Positions 17,370-27,139 of a stretch of 64,000 nt of DNA are shown here, one piece after another (the stretch's first letter is position 1; every line of letters starts with the position of its first letter). The position numbers and the translations under genes were made by a program. Source of the stretch: Bacteroidota bacterium (GTDB taxonomy: Bacteria > Bacteroidota > Ignavibacteria > Ignavibacteriales > Ignavibacteriaceae). The DNA is taken from assembly GCA_021824145.1 (NCBI GenBank), contig JAKALM010000008.1:62001-126000 (forward strand), in the 5' to 3' direction. The notes under the pieces are model-generated. The model saw only the letters and a program-made list of their open reading frames with translations. It made no database searches and was not told the DNA's origin.

Positions 17370-18449
17370 ATGAAGATTAAAAATTTATATAGATATTCAT
17401 TATTAATTATAGTTTTGTTTAATTTATTCAGTGAAATTTCAATGGCACAAGATATAAGGCCAATACGAGACAACGTCGGATTCTGCTGGACACCGACTGA
17501 AATTAATTTACTAGTTAAATATCTTTCCTCGCATTCAATACCTGGTAAAAATTTTACATCAAAAAATCTTGTTGCAGCAATCTCCCCCCATGATGATTAT
17601 CTCTATGCTGGAAAAATTTATTATCCGCTTTATAAATTAATAAAGACTAAAGAGGTAGTGATTTTTGGTGTTACACACGGAACTGTACGCCAGGCAATGA
17701 ACGATCCTAAAAATGTTTTAATCTTTGATGATTATAAATACTGGCATGGGCCATTTGGAAACGTCAATATCTCACCGCTTAGAGAAATCATAAAAAGTAA
17801 ATTAGATAAAAATAATATTATGGTTAGCGATAAAGCCCAAGACATCGAACACTCAATCGAAGCACTTATCCCTTTCTTACAATACTACAATCGAGACATC
17901 AAAATTACCCCTATTATGGTTACCCAAATGCCGTTTGAAAAAATGGAAAATATGAGCAATGAATTAGCCAAAATAATTTCCGACTATATTAAAGATAATA
18001 ATTTAAAATTAGGAAAAGATATTTTCTTTTTAATTTCTACTGATGCTGATCATTATGGAAAAGATTTTGATAACATTCCTTTTGGTGAAGATATGAAATC
18101 TCATGAAGAGGCAACAAACAACGATAGAAGAATTGCGAAAGAAACTTTTAACGGAATGTTAACAAAAAGCAAAATTAAAAATCTTACAAAAGAACTTTGG
18201 GGAACTCCAAAAGATAATCCTCCTTCGCCGGTTTGGTGCGGAAAATTTTCTGTGCCGTTCGGTTTGCTAGCGACTAATAAAATAATAAAATCTGTAAGCA
18301 ATAAAGAATTAAACGGAAAATTGTTTGCTTATTCTGATAGCTGGACAGAAGGAATAATTCCAATTAAGCATACTAACCTCGGAACAACTGCACCATTCTC
18401 TCTTAAACATTGGTGTGGTTGGTTATCGGCTGGATTTTATTTAAAATAG
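17370..18449 (+). CDS. Secreted Memo-like protein (AmmeMemoRadiSam system protein B family)
   Basis: 359 residues. A signal peptide (about 1-26, ending ISMAQ) precedes a Memo-family domain. The metal-site residues of the family can be matched: H74 in AISPHDDYLYAG, H103 in VVIFGVTHG, D225/H228 in STDADHYG and C290 in VWCGKFSV, corresponding to the His/Asp/Cys set described for human MEMO1. Bacterial Memo genes usually sit with AMMECR1 and a radical SAM gene and lack a signal peptide; neither partner is here. A redox or metal-dependent role outside the cytoplasm is an inference. The canonical PHAGY motif is changed to PHDDY. A palindromic repeat lies downstream. Confidence 0.85.
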   Translation: MKIKNLYRYSLLIIVLFNLFSEISMAQDIRPIRDNVGFCWTPTEINLLVKYLSSHSIPGKNFTSKNLVAAISPHDDYLYAGKIYYPLYKLIKTKEVVIFGVTHGTVRQAMNDPKNVLIFDDYKYWHGPFGNVNISPLREIIKSKLDKNNIMVSDKAQDIEHSIEALIPFLQYYNRDIKITPIMVTQMPFEKMENMSNELAKIISDYIKDNNLKLGKDIFFLISTDADHYGKDFDNIPFGEDMKSHEEATNNDRRIAKETFNGMLTKSKIKNLTKELWGTPKDNPPSPVWCGKFSVPFGLLATNKIIKSVSNKELNGKLFAYSDSWTEGIIPIKHTNLGTTAPFSLKHWCGWLSAGFYLK

Positions 18450-18460
18450 AATTAAGGGCA

Positions 18461-18554
18461 GAGTAATGGAATGCTGGAGTATTGGAATATAGTATGAACA
18501 TTTTGGAATTACTGGATTTATTATATTTCCCGTTATTTCAATACTCCACTACTC
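18461..18554. repeat. Imperfect palindromic repeat between the Memo-like and permease genes
   Basis: The outer arms GAGTAATGGA (18461-18470) and TCCACTACTC (18545-18554) match at 9 of 10 positions, and inner arms TGGAGTATTG / CAATACTCCA are perfect. It resembles dispersed palindromic elements seen in intergenic DNA of many environmental bacteria. No coding potential. Confidence 0.6.
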
Positions 18555-18598
18555 AAATTTTAAATGTTTAAACCATGAAATTATTCCAATAGATTCTT

Positions 18599-19903
18599 AT
18601 GCCACAATTAAAAAAGGAACTCTCGCGTTTTGATTTAACAATGATTGCTATTGGATCAATGATCGGCTCAGGAATTTTTTTAACTCCATCAATTATTGCT
18701 CGCGCAATTCCGTTTCCCTCTTTAATAATTTTTGTTTGGCTTATTGGCGGAATTCAGGCACTTTGCGGTGCGTTAACTTTTGCTGAACTCGGTTCGATGA
18801 TTCCTGGCGCAGGCGGCGTTTATGTTTATCTTTCGGAGGGTTATGGTAAACTTGCAGGCTTCCTTTATGGCTGGGCTTATTTTTTAGTTGTTAACACTGG
18901 TGGTATAGCAGCACTTAGCGTAGCTTTTGCAAGTTATCTTGGATATTTTTTCCGTTTCACACCATTTGAAATTAAGTTTGTTGCTGTTAGCGGAATATTT
19001 ATTCTTACATTGATCAATGTTTTCGGCGTAAAGATTGGTGGAATTTTTAGTGATTTATTTACAATCTTAAAATTGATCGGAATATTCGGAGTAATCTTAA
19101 TCGGATTCTTACTTGGCAGCAGCCATTTAACAAATTTTTCAATTTCCATTTTTAATAAAGAAACTGAATGGAGCGGAATTGCTTTAGCTATGGTCGGTGT
19201 ATTATGGTCATATGGCGGCTGGCAGCATGCAACTTATATTTCGGGAGAGGCAAAAGATCCTAAACACGATGTTCCAATTGCAATGATAATAGCTACTGCT
19301 GCAGTTACTGCAATATATATAGCTATCAACATTGCTTATATGTTTTTATTACCTGTTAATGCAATTTCAGCATCATCAAGCTTAGCTGCTGATGCAGTTC
19401 GAACAGTTATTGGCCCTGCGGCTGGAGCTTTAATTGCTCTTGCAATTTTTATTTCAACTTTTGGAACAGCTGGTATTTATACTTTAACTGCACCAAGGAT
19501 TTATTTTGCAATGGCAAATGATGGAATTTTTTTCAATCAGATTAGCCGGATTCATCCAAAATTTAAAACACCTTATAATGCTATTATTTTACAATCAACT
19601 TGGGCAATTATTCTTATTTTGTTTTGGGGAACATTTGAAAATTTAATTTCTTATGTAGTGTTTACAGATTGGATTTTCTTTGCGTTAACTGCTGCTACAA
19701 TTTTTATCTTCAGAAAAAAATTACCGAACGCAAAGAGAGAATATAAAACATCAGGTTATCCGCTCACTCCGCTTTTCTTCATTGCCGTTGCAGTATGGTT
19801 TGTAATCAATACATTGATTGAAAAACCTGAACAAGCAATAGCCGGCATCATTATGCTGGCTTTGGGTTTGCCCGTTTACTTTTATTGGAACAAAAAAAGA
19901 TAA
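18599..19903 (+). CDS. APC-superfamily amino acid permease
   Basis: 434-residue inner-membrane transporter with about 12 predicted helices. The N-terminal signature MIAIGSMIGSGIFLTPS (helix 1 unwound GSGIF motif that binds the substrate amino group) and FAELGSMIPGAGGVYVYLSEGYG are typical of LAT-like/APC family exchangers. It probably moves neutral amino acids, but the specificity cannot be read from the sequence. No Shine-Dalgarno is obvious. The flanking genes concern glycans, except for the short palindromic element upstream, so no operon partner is evident. Confidence 0.92.
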   Translation: MPQLKKELSRFDLTMIAIGSMIGSGIFLTPSIIARAIPFPSLIIFVWLIGGIQALCGALTFAELGSMIPGAGGVYVYLSEGYGKLAGFLYGWAYFLVVNTGGIAALSVAFASYLGYFFRFTPFEIKFVAVSGIFILTLINVFGVKIGGIFSDLFTILKLIGIFGVILIGFLLGSSHLTNFSISIFNKETEWSGIALAMVGVLWSYGGWQHATYISGEAKDPKHDVPIAMIIATAAVTAIYIAINIAYMFLLPVNAISASSSLAADAVRTVIGPAAGALIALAIFISTFGTAGIYTLTAPRIYFAMANDGIFFNQISRIHPKFKTPYNAIILQSTWAIILILFWGTFENLISYVVFTDWIFFALTAATIFIFRKKLPNAKREYKTSGYPLTPLFFIAVAVWFVINTLIEKPEQAIAGIIMLALGLPVYFYWNKKR

Positions 19904-19912
19904 ATTAAGCTA

Positions 19913-20704
19913 TCAATTTTTAGTCAGTTCTAAAATAGCACATCCATAATTGCATTTGAAATTGTTTTCAATATTCTCATCAGTAAGTTTAATATTCTCA
20001 AATAAAATATCATCATCGTTAATATAAGAGAATTGATCTATTCGGAATTTACCTTCAAAAAGTGAAAGAAGATACTTTAAGCTAAACACACGGTGCGCAT
20101 TAAATTCAATTCTCTGCTTCCCCATTGGAACTGAAAAATAAAATTTTCCTCCGGGCTTCAAGATTTCATAAAGATTGTTTAATCCTTTAAGATAGCCATT
20201 GTAATCAATAATATCACCATACCTTCCCAAACCAAAATGCTCAATTGCATGAAGACAAGAAATTGAATCAGTATAATTTTTTAATTCTTGTTCTATTTCT
20301 TTTGCAAAATCAACTTGAACAAATTTAATGTTGGGAATTTTTCTTTCTAAAGGCCGAATATCAAGTACTTCTATTTCTCTGTACGATGCAACATGAGCAA
20401 CAAATCCGTCTATCCTCGAACCGACATCAACATGTTTACCTGGTTTATTGATATTAATTCTTCTTGCAATTAAAAGATCCTGATGAAAATAATGTTTTTC
20501 CAAAATTCCGCTTTCCACAAATTTATCATCAAGACAAGGAGTAAAATCTGCAAATTGAAAAAGATTATTAGAATTACGTGATTGTTTTTTCAACTTTCGA
20601 TAATCAGAAATAAAAGCGGGCAATCCTTTAAAAGTGTTAGTAGCTTTTAAAGGATCAATCCCTAATAATTTTATATAATATTTTATTATTTTGGTTGTCA
20701 GCAT
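19913..20704 (-). CDS. DUF268 family protein, SAM-dependent methyltransferase-like
   Basis: 263 residues, cytosolic. The segment HVDVGSRIDGFVAHVAS (about 93-109) is the DUF268 signature and looks like a modified class I methyltransferase motif I, followed by IEVLDIRPL (motif II acidic residue), ISCLHAIEHFGLGRYGD and LKPGGKFYFSVPMG (motif VI/post-VI). In other genomes the family occurs in surface-polysaccharide clusters. It is the last gene of the long minus-strand run: its ATG starts one base after the GH38 stop codon, so it should be translationally coupled. Its base composition is visibly more AT-rich than that of GH38. A methyl-transfer role on a glycan is inference. Confidence 0.8.
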   Translation of the reverse strand: MLTTKIIKYYIKLLGIDPLKATNTFKGLPAFISDYRKLKKQSRNSNNLFQFADFTPCLDDKFVESGILEKHYFHQDLLIARRININKPGKHVDVGSRIDGFVAHVASYREIEVLDIRPLERKIPNIKFVQVDFAKEIEQELKNYTDSISCLHAIEHFGLGRYGDIIDYNGYLKGLNNLYEILKPGGKFYFSVPMGKQRIEFNAHRVFSLKYLLSLFEGKFRIDQFSYINDDDILFENIKLTDENIENNFKCNYGCAILELTKN

Positions 20705-20705
20705 T

Positions 20706-23700
20706 CTAATAATAAATTTTCAAAGTCATCACAGAAAATTTCTTCGTCGGAACTTTTACAATGTTTCCTTCAAACTTAACCGGCTTATCGTCAATTTCCA
20801 TAAAATTTGACTCAAGCACTTTCTTTGGAGTTTCAGGCAAAGTCAAAGTCGCTTCGGTATTCTTTCCCTTTGTTTCGTACCATTGAATTACCCAGGCGTC
20901 AGAGTTCAAAGCTTTCTTTACGGAAACTAAAACAACATCATCACCTTCAAGCTTAATAAAAGATTTTTCTCCCGGAAGCTTTCCTTTGTGAATTGAGTTC
21001 AGCTTAGCGATAAGCGGCTGATTGAATTCATAACCGCGGCGTATTGTATTTGCTTCTTTCCAATCGCCGGAATGAGGATAAAGCGAATACTCCATTGAGT
21101 GCTTGCCCATGTCGGCAGTCGGATCGGGCCACTTTGGCGAGCGGAGAAGAGACAAGCGCATAATGTTGTCTTTAATATCGTAACCATACTTTGAATTGTT
21201 AATTAGACTAACGCCGTAACCGTTATTTGAAAGATCCGCCCATCTCTCAGCTGGAACTTCATAGCGAGCCTTCTGCCAGCTTGTAATCCGCTGTGTTGAG
21301 CGCTGAATTGTTCCATAAGGTATTTCATAAGTTGCATTCGTATCATGAACCGCAACTGGGAAAGCAACCTTAACCATCGTGTGAGCTTCCCACCAATCGG
21401 CATTAGTTTTAAAATCAATGCGGTCGATTCCATTATAAAGAATTACATCTTGTGTAAAGAATGAATTTGGAAAATCGACTGTCGGATAATCTTTCCTCAC
21501 TCCAGGTTTTAAATAATCCCGGTACAATCTTACAACTGTTCTTACCGGACCGGACTCAACTACTTCCGCTTTTCTGAAGTGCGATGGATATTCCACGCCT
21601 GTCAATCCGAGGTTCCAGGCATCCCATTGCTTTGGCTCATCCTGCAATAACTGAAGCTTGTTACCTTCGCCGGTTAATACTTCCTTGTTATTCTTCTTAT
21701 CGAAAATACTTTTTACCCAGCCGGTAGCGGTATCAATCTTTACATTGAAAAATTGATTTTGAATTTCGTCAACGCTTGTCTGCAGTTTGGTTTTTTCATC
21801 CGAAGATTTTCCTTTCTTTAAGATATAAGTTTTATAACCGAGAGAAGGAACATTATCCGCTATAAAAATAATTTCGTTAGTTAAGCGGTCAATCTTTACC
21901 ATTTGCGATGGAATTTCTTTTCCATTCTCATCCAGAATTACGTAATCATTTCTATCTCCTTCCAGCAGCTTGAACTTCACAATGTCGGTTCTATCCCATG
22001 CCAAAGAATTATAAACAGTAAGCGGCTCACCGGATTTTATCTTGGATGTATTTATATCTTTATTTATATCGCCAAGTGCACCGTTCAAAACGAAGTTGCC
22101 AATCTCTTGAACTTTCTTATATTTTTCCATCGCATCAATATAGATTTCCCTAATACCGCTGCCGGGAAGAATGTCATGGAACTGATTGAACATAGTGTAT
22201 TTCCACGCGTCGTTGATGTCGGAAGCGTCGTACTTATTTCCAAACAAAGTTGACAGCGAAGAAAATTTTTCTGTTTCGGTAAGAAGATTTTCACTCTTCC
22301 GGTTATACTTCTTAATCTGGCTATGTGTAGTATAGGTTCCGCGGTGGTATTCAAGATAAAGCTCATCATTCCAAACTGGCAGCTTTGATAAATTTTGGCT
22401 CTTCAGCCAATCGATATATTTTCCAGCGGTTCCATATTGAATGTTGGGATAAATGTCGAGCGTCTTCAAGTGTTCGATACGGTCTATCATTCCGATTGTC
22501 GGTCCGCCGCCGTGGTCGCCAACTCCAAACAGAATCATAAAATTTCTGAATCCAGTGTTTGCTTCGAACTGACGCAGCCAGTCTACAAGCTCATAGGCTT
22601 GTGTAATTGTGTTTACGTAATCGAACGGGAAGTACGAAAGAATTTTAGACCCGTCAGGTGATTCCCACCAGAACACCCGGTAAGGAAAAACGTTCGTGTC
22701 GTTCCACCCAAGTTTTTGAGTAATGAAAGCATCTATGCCGGCGTTCCGATAGAACATCGGCATGTTCCAGTTGTAACCGAAAGAATCCGGGTTCCAGCCG
22801 AGAGTTACATCAACACCAAGATTTTTTTGGAAATAATCTTTCGCATAAAGAAGCTGCCTGTCCCATGAAACTCCGTCGGGCAAATTGCAGTCTGGTTCAA
22901 TCCACATTCCGCCGACGCATTCCCATCGTCCGTCTTTAATTCTTTCTTTTATTCCTTTGTAAACTTCCGGATACAAATTCTGCATCCACTGAAAATACTG
23001 CGCCGCGCTTTGCGTGTAAGTAAATTCCGGTCGTTCATCCATTATGTGAAGAACCGAAGCAAAAGTATTCCGGCAGACTAACTTTGTTTCTTTGGAACGC
23101 CACAGCCACGCCGCGTCGATGTGAGCGTTCGAATCAAAGTACAAAGTAAATTTTTTTGCGAACTCTTTAATCGGCGTAAGCTGAGATCGAACGGCTTCAA
23201 GTGAGCGATCAAATTTTGTCATGTCGCCTGCTTTCAGAGCATCCACATCAACTTCTCCGGCAAGTTTTTGAAGAAGTTCATTCAGTTTCACTTTTTCTTC
23301 TTTGCTGATTGTTGATTTATCAATGTGCGGATCGTATTTAACGTGAGAGTTAGTTTGATAAGTATCGAACGACAACAGTTTCTGTCCGACTCTCATACTC
23401 AGCGCGAAATCTTTTATCTTCTGCTGCACCGGTGCAGAATTCTCAGATTGTATCTCTGCACGAAGCAGCCGCAGCGGTCCGCCTGTGTTGATAGCTTTTA
23501 TTGCGATTGAAAATTTCTCACCAGGCTTCGCATCTTCAGTTAAAACGAAATCGCCGTCCCACGGAAAATAGCCTTTACTCTCACCATTGATCCAGAGGTA
23601 GCCGTAATCGTCGACGCTTAAGAGCAGCATAATTTTTCCACGAACCGGCTCGCCTAAAATTTTGTCGGGAAGAATTATGTCTTTCCGCAACCAGCAAGAA

Positions 23701-23957
23701 TCGTCGTAATTGTTCTCGCCTATTTTAAGAGTCTCCCATGCCGAGTCATCAAAATTTACATCGTAAGGATTTCCTTTGAACACAACGTTTTTGGTAAGGT
23801 TAGGACTTATTTTCCAGTTGTCGAATGAAAAGCTACTGAGAGATTCAAGCTGACTTGCAAGCTTATCTACCGGTGTAGTTTCGTTTGTTAATTTTGTCTG
23901 TGCCATTATTACGATAGGAATCAATATTGTAAAAAATAAAAGTCTAGCGAATTTCAT
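20706..23957 (-). CDS. Secreted GH38 alpha-mannosidase
   Basis: 1083 residues with signal peptide (1-19). A jelly-roll-like N-terminal module (about 45-170, with the NYDDSCWLRKDI and YGYLWINGE motifs) precedes the retaining GH38 catalytic domain. Zinc ligands H279 and D281 lie in SNAHIDAAWLW, the catalytic nucleophile D391 in GWNPDSFGYN, and a further ligand in FGVGDHGGGP. The helical middle domain and large C-terminal beta domains (GH38C) follow, to LKIYY. It releases alpha-linked mannose from N-glycans or mannans. It is part of the gal/mannosidase operon, 33 bases downstream of galK, with a clear GGAGG-type site (AGGTATCAAATG context). Codon usage is clearly GC-richer than in the neighbouring methyltransferase gene. 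Confidence 0.95.
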   Translation of the reverse strand: MKFARLLFFTILIPIVIMAQTKLTNETTPVDKLASQLESLSSFSFDNWKISPNLTKNVVFKGNPYDVNFDDSAWETLKIGENNYDDSCWLRKDIILPDKILGEPVRGKIMLLLSVDDYGYLWINGESKGYFPWDGDFVLTEDAKPGEKFSIAIKAINTGGPLRLLRAEIQSENSAPVQQKIKDFALSMRVGQKLLSFDTYQTNSHVKYDPHIDKSTISKEEKVKLNELLQKLAGEVDVDALKAGDMTKFDRSLEAVRSQLTPIKEFAKKFTLYFDSNAHIDAAWLWRSKETKLVCRNTFASVLHIMDERPEFTYTQSAAQYFQWMQNLYPEVYKGIKERIKDGRWECVGGMWIEPDCNLPDGVSWDRQLLYAKDYFQKNLGVDVTLGWNPDSFGYNWNMPMFYRNAGIDAFITQKLGWNDTNVFPYRVFWWESPDGSKILSYFPFDYVNTITQAYELVDWLRQFEANTGFRNFMILFGVGDHGGGPTIGMIDRIEHLKTLDIYPNIQYGTAGKYIDWLKSQNLSKLPVWNDELYLEYHRGTYTTHSQIKKYNRKSENLLTETEKFSSLSTLFGNKYDASDINDAWKYTMFNQFHDILPGSGIREIYIDAMEKYKKVQEIGNFVLNGALGDINKDINTSKIKSGEPLTVYNSLAWDRTDIVKFKLLEGDRNDYVILDENGKEIPSQMVKIDRLTNEIIFIADNVPSLGYKTYILKKGKSSDEKTKLQTSVDEIQNQFFNVKIDTATGWVKSIFDKKNNKEVLTGEGNKLQLLQDEPKQWDAWNLGLTGVEYPSHFRKAEVVESGPVRTVVRLYRDYLKPGVRKDYPTVDFPNSFFTQDVILYNGIDRIDFKTNADWWEAHTMVKVAFPVAVHDTNATYEIPYGTIQRSTQRITSWQKARYEVPAERWADLSNNGYGVSLINNSKYGYDIKDNIMRLSLLRSPKWPDPTADMGKHSMEYSLYPHSGDWKEANTIRRGYEFNQPLIAKLNSIHKGKLPGEKSFIKLEGDDVVLVSVKKALNSDAWVIQWYETKGKNTEATLTLPETPKKVLESNFMEIDDKPVKFEGNIVKVPTKKFSVMTLKIYY

Positions 23958-23990
23958 TTGATACCTCCAGAATTAATTGAAGAAGAGAAT

Positions 23991-25148
23991 TTAATCATAT
24001 ATTAAACTTGTACCGCCGACTATTTGAGTAACGTAAAACTCCGGTCTCTTTCCGAATTTCTTATTATATTCTTTGGAGACCGAAAGCATGAAATCGTCAA
24101 TTGCATCTATATGGATTAAATTTATTGTGCATCCGCCGAAGCCGCCGCCCATCATTCTTGAGCCGTAGATGCCGTCAAAATCCGAGGCTAACTCAACAAG
24201 GAAATCCAATTCGGCGCAGCTTACTTCGTATTTGTCACGCAAACCGAAATGAGACTTATACATCTTCTCGCCGAAAGATTTTAAATCTTGATTCTGCAGG
24301 TTAACACATGCATCAAGCAGACGGACATTCTCTTCGATGACAAATTCACATCGCTTATAAACAATTTCATCAAGAGATTTTTTGTGACTGCGAAGAAAAT
24401 CCAGACTTACATCTCTAAGACTCTGAATTGATTCGTCGAATTTTTTTAATTGTCTGACTCCCTCTTCACACTGACTCCTTCGTACGTTATATTCAGAGGA
24501 GGCGAGAGTGTGATGAACTTTTGTATCGCATAAAACGATTCTAATATCTTTATCATCGAACGGATAGTAATCAAAATCCAAACTGCGGCAATCTATTCTA
24601 AGCGCTTTGCCGTCTTCGCCGAAAATATTTATAAACTGGTCCATTATCCCGCAGCGGACGCCGACGAACTCATTCTCAGCTTTCTGCGCCATCTTTACAA
24701 GTTTAAGCTTATCTATGTTCAATTTAAAAATTTCATTCAGCGCGAAGGCAAGCCCGGCTTCGATCGCTGCCGAAGAAGACAAGCCGGCGCCGATAGGAAT
24801 ATTGCCGCCGAAAACGCAGTCGAATCCGCCGATGGAAATACCTTCTTTTTTAAATTGATCGACAACACCCATCAAATAATTTGCCCAGCTTTTTTCGGAG
24901 CGGAGAAAATTTTTTATATCAAACTCATGGCTGTCGTTTAAGTCTTCGGAAATCAATTTGCACCGGCTGGTTCCATTTTCGGCGATTGCAATGTTAATGC
25001 ATTTATCAATTGCAGCTGGTAGAACGAATCCCTCGTTGTAGTCTGTATGCTCGCCGATTAGATTTACTCTCCCCGGTGAACGAAACAATTTTGGTTTACT
25101 GCTAAAAGATTGGACGAACTTTTCCCTTATTTTTTTTAATTCATTCAT
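23991..25148 (-). CDS. galK: Galactokinase
   Basis: GHMP-family kinase that makes galactose 1-phosphate in the Leloir pathway. N-terminal signature RSPGRVNLIGEHTDYNEGFVLP (E-H-T-D-Y recognises galactose), ATP-binding loop PIGAGLSSSAAIE and C-terminal MMGGGFGGCTINL are all intact. The open frame begins at a TTG (25154), but the third codon is an ATG (25148), which I take as the start (385 residues). Its partner galT opens the same operon about 13 kb upstream in transcript order, separated by the glycosidases and the symporter; galE and galM are not in the window. Confidence 0.96.
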   Translation of the reverse strand: MNELKKIREKFVQSFSSKPKLFRSPGRVNLIGEHTDYNEGFVLPAAIDKCINIAIAENGTSRCKLISEDLNDSHEFDIKNFLRSEKSWANYLMGVVDQFKKEGISIGGFDCVFGGNIPIGAGLSSSAAIEAGLAFALNEIFKLNIDKLKLVKMAQKAENEFVGVRCGIMDQFINIFGEDGKALRIDCRSLDFDYYPFDDKDIRIVLCDTKVHHTLASSEYNVRRSQCEEGVRQLKKFDESIQSLRDVSLDFLRSHKKSLDEIVYKRCEFVIEENVRLLDACVNLQNQDLKSFGEKMYKSHFGLRDKYEVSCAELDFLVELASDFDGIYGSRMMGGGFGGCTINLIHIDAIDDFMLSVSKEYNKKFGKRPEFYVTQIVGGTSLIYD

Positions 25149-25160
25149 TACCAATTCACT

Positions 25161-25364
25161 TTACGAAACTTTCACTTTTCTGTTTTTCAAAATATAAATT
25201 AATCCGACTATAATCATGATACCACCCCACCAAACATCGGGATGAATATTTGCCAGCACTTTCTTGTCAGCTGACGGATTAATCATAAAATAAATTCCGT
25301 TTATCTCGATTACAAGCCCCATCAAGAAAAGGATCAATCCTACAAAATACCAGATCGGTTTCAT
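25161..25364 (-). CDS. Small two-helix membrane protein between symporter and galK
   Basis: 67 residues with two hydrophobic helices (IWYFVGLILFLMGLVIEIN near the N-terminus; WWGGIMIIVGLIYIL near the C-terminus) and a basic tail KNRKVKVS. A strong AAGGAG site precedes the ATG. It lies 15 bases behind the sodium:sugar symporter and 12 bases ahead of galK, so it is clearly within the operon. It may be an accessory subunit of the symporter, but I know no characterised homologue; the coupling is inferred from position only. Confidence 0.75.
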   Translation of the reverse strand: MKPIWYFVGLILFLMGLVIEINGIYFMINPSADKKVLANIHPDVWWGGIMIIVGLIYILKNRKVKVS

Positions 25365-25379
25365 TTCAAATTCTCCTTC

Positions 25380-27041
25380 CTACCAGAAATAAATGTTTAG
25401 TATAATCAAAACAATCAGAGAGATTATCGCATAAAATTCAGGTCGCTTTACGAACGGAACATTTTGATTTAGATTTTCTTTCGTCAATCCTTTTACCAAT
25501 CCAACTAATTCTTCCTTCGGTTTCTTTTTAGTGAACAAACTTATCACGATTGTAACGATGAAGCAGATCAGCCATGCCCACCACGCGCGCCAGAAGTTAG
25601 CCGCCATATCGCTTGACGGACTTGAGAGAGTAATTACACTTAAATTTATCCAGCTAAATTTTACCGCAAGATACATTACAAATGATGAAGCCATTCCGGT
25701 AACCAGTCCCCAGAACGCGCCGTTGGGAGTAATCCAAACAACGAACATTCCCAAAAGCATCGTCGCAAACAGCGGCGCGTTTACCCACGAGAAAATTGCC
25801 TGCATGTAATCCATTATACTCGGGAAGCTCATCGCCCAGTACGCCGTGCCAAGGCTGATTACAATTCCCACAATCGTTGCGACTCTTCCCATCCAGAGCA
25901 GATGAGCATCTGAAGCTTTTTTATTTATGATCGATTTGTAAATGTCGTAAGTCCAGACTGTATTGAATGCGCTGATGTTGCCGGCTTGCCCCGCCATAAA
26001 TCCGGCGAGCAGCGCGGTAACACCGAGCCCGACTAATCCTTCCGGATAATAACGCGCGATTAAAAGCGGAAGCGCCGAATCGTAGTTTATATGTCCGTTA
26101 TCCATCAATAAATGGAACCCGCTCTTAGGATCGTTTGCGAGAACGAGCGCAATTAATCCTGCAAGGATTACGATGAACGGGATCGCCATCTTAAAGAACG
26201 AAGCGAGTATCGGCGTCATCCTTGCCGATCGAAGATCTTTAGCCGAGAAGGCGCGCTGAACAACGAGAAAATCTGTAGTCCAGTATCCGAATGAAAGTAC
26301 AAAGCCTAAACCGAGAACTATTCCGCCCCACGTTATCATCATTCCGTTATCGGCAGCATTGCCGGAAGTGGACCAGAGCGTGTTGAAAGATTCAGGAATT
26401 CTTGACAGCACTTGATGAACTCCGCCAAGCTCGATTAATCCAAGCACTGAAACAAGAAACAACCCGAACCAGATTAGAAAGAATTGGATAATTTCTGTGA
26501 AAATCGCTGACATCAATCCGCTGAGCGTTACGTAAACCGCAACTGTAGCCGCTGAAATCCACATGCTTACATGCCACGACCATCCAAAGAAAGTGTGAAG
26601 CACTAACGCCATCGCGTAAAGATTTATTCCGGAGACAAGCAAAGTCATAATTGCAAAAGCAATTCCGTTAAGAACTCTCGTCTTCTCATCAAAGCGAAGG
26701 CTTAAGTAGCCGGGGACGGATTTTATTTTGCTGCTGTAATAAAACGGCATCATGTAAATTCCGAGGAACAGCATCGCCGGTATTGCCCCGATCCAATAAA
26801 AGTGAGCGACAAACATTCCGTACTTAAAAGTATTTCCGGTCATTCCAAGAATTTCAAGCGCGCCGAGGTTCGCCGAAAGAAATGCAAGTCCTGCAACCCA
26901 CGAGCTATTCTTTCTTCCGGCAAGGAAAAAATCTTCTTCGCTTTTTGTGAACTTTTTTAAGTAGAATCCAATCCCGATTACAAATCCAAAATAGATTGCG
27001 ATGATAAGCCAATCAACTGGCGATAGTCCGATTGCTGTCAT
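25380..27041 (-). CDS. Sodium:solute symporter (SSS family, sugar type)
   Basis: 553 residues with about 14 predicted membrane helices. SGLT-like family marks: DWLIIAIYFGFVIGIGFYL, EDFFLAGR, WVAGLAFLSANLGALEILGMTGN, PGYLSLRFDEKTR and QAIFSWVNAPLFATML. The family couples sodium entry to uptake of sugars such as galactose or glucose; with galK and galT in the same operon, galactose, mannose or a related hexose is the probable substrate. No other transporter occurs in the cluster, so this would be the inner-membrane import route. It is separated from the upstream glycosidase gene by a hairpin (27105-27139). Confidence 0.94.
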   Translation of the reverse strand: MTAIGLSPVDWLIIAIYFGFVIGIGFYLKKFTKSEEDFFLAGRKNSSWVAGLAFLSANLGALEILGMTGNTFKYGMFVAHFYWIGAIPAMLFLGIYMMPFYYSSKIKSVPGYLSLRFDEKTRVLNGIAFAIMTLLVSGINLYAMALVLHTFFGWSWHVSMWISAATVAVYVTLSGLMSAIFTEIIQFFLIWFGLFLVSVLGLIELGGVHQVLSRIPESFNTLWSTSGNAADNGMMITWGGIVLGLGFVLSFGYWTTDFLVVQRAFSAKDLRSARMTPILASFFKMAIPFIVILAGLIALVLANDPKSGFHLLMDNGHINYDSALPLLIARYYPEGLVGLGVTALLAGFMAGQAGNISAFNTVWTYDIYKSIINKKASDAHLLWMGRVATIVGIVISLGTAYWAMSFPSIMDYMQAIFSWVNAPLFATMLLGMFVVWITPNGAFWGLVTGMASSFVMYLAVKFSWINLSVITLSSPSSDMAANFWRAWWAWLICFIVTIVISLFTKKKPKEELVGLVKGLTKENLNQNVPFVKRPEFYAIISLIVLIILNIYFW

Positions 27042-27104
27042 AGGCTGTTCCTTTGCATTTACGTTTCTGAAAAAGTAATTAAAACTTTTAGCGTTAAATA
27101 TATC

Positions 27105-27139
27105 CTTAAAAAGAATTTATTAAAAAATATCTTTTTAAG
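27105..27139 (-). repeat. Intercistronic hairpin at the end of the debranching-like gene
   Basis: Perfect 10-bp inverted repeat CTTAAAAAGA / TCTTTTTAAG with a 15-base loop. One arm includes the stop codon of the upstream glycosidase gene. All-A/T stem apart from four G/C pairs; it could stabilise or process the polycistronic mRNA. It lacks a clear U-tract, so a full terminator is unlikely. Confidence 0.5.

Noticed and set aside
22085-22369. Minus-strand frame of 94 codons within GH38
   Set aside because: It overlaps GH38 in another phase of the same strand; GH38 motifs cover the whole area.
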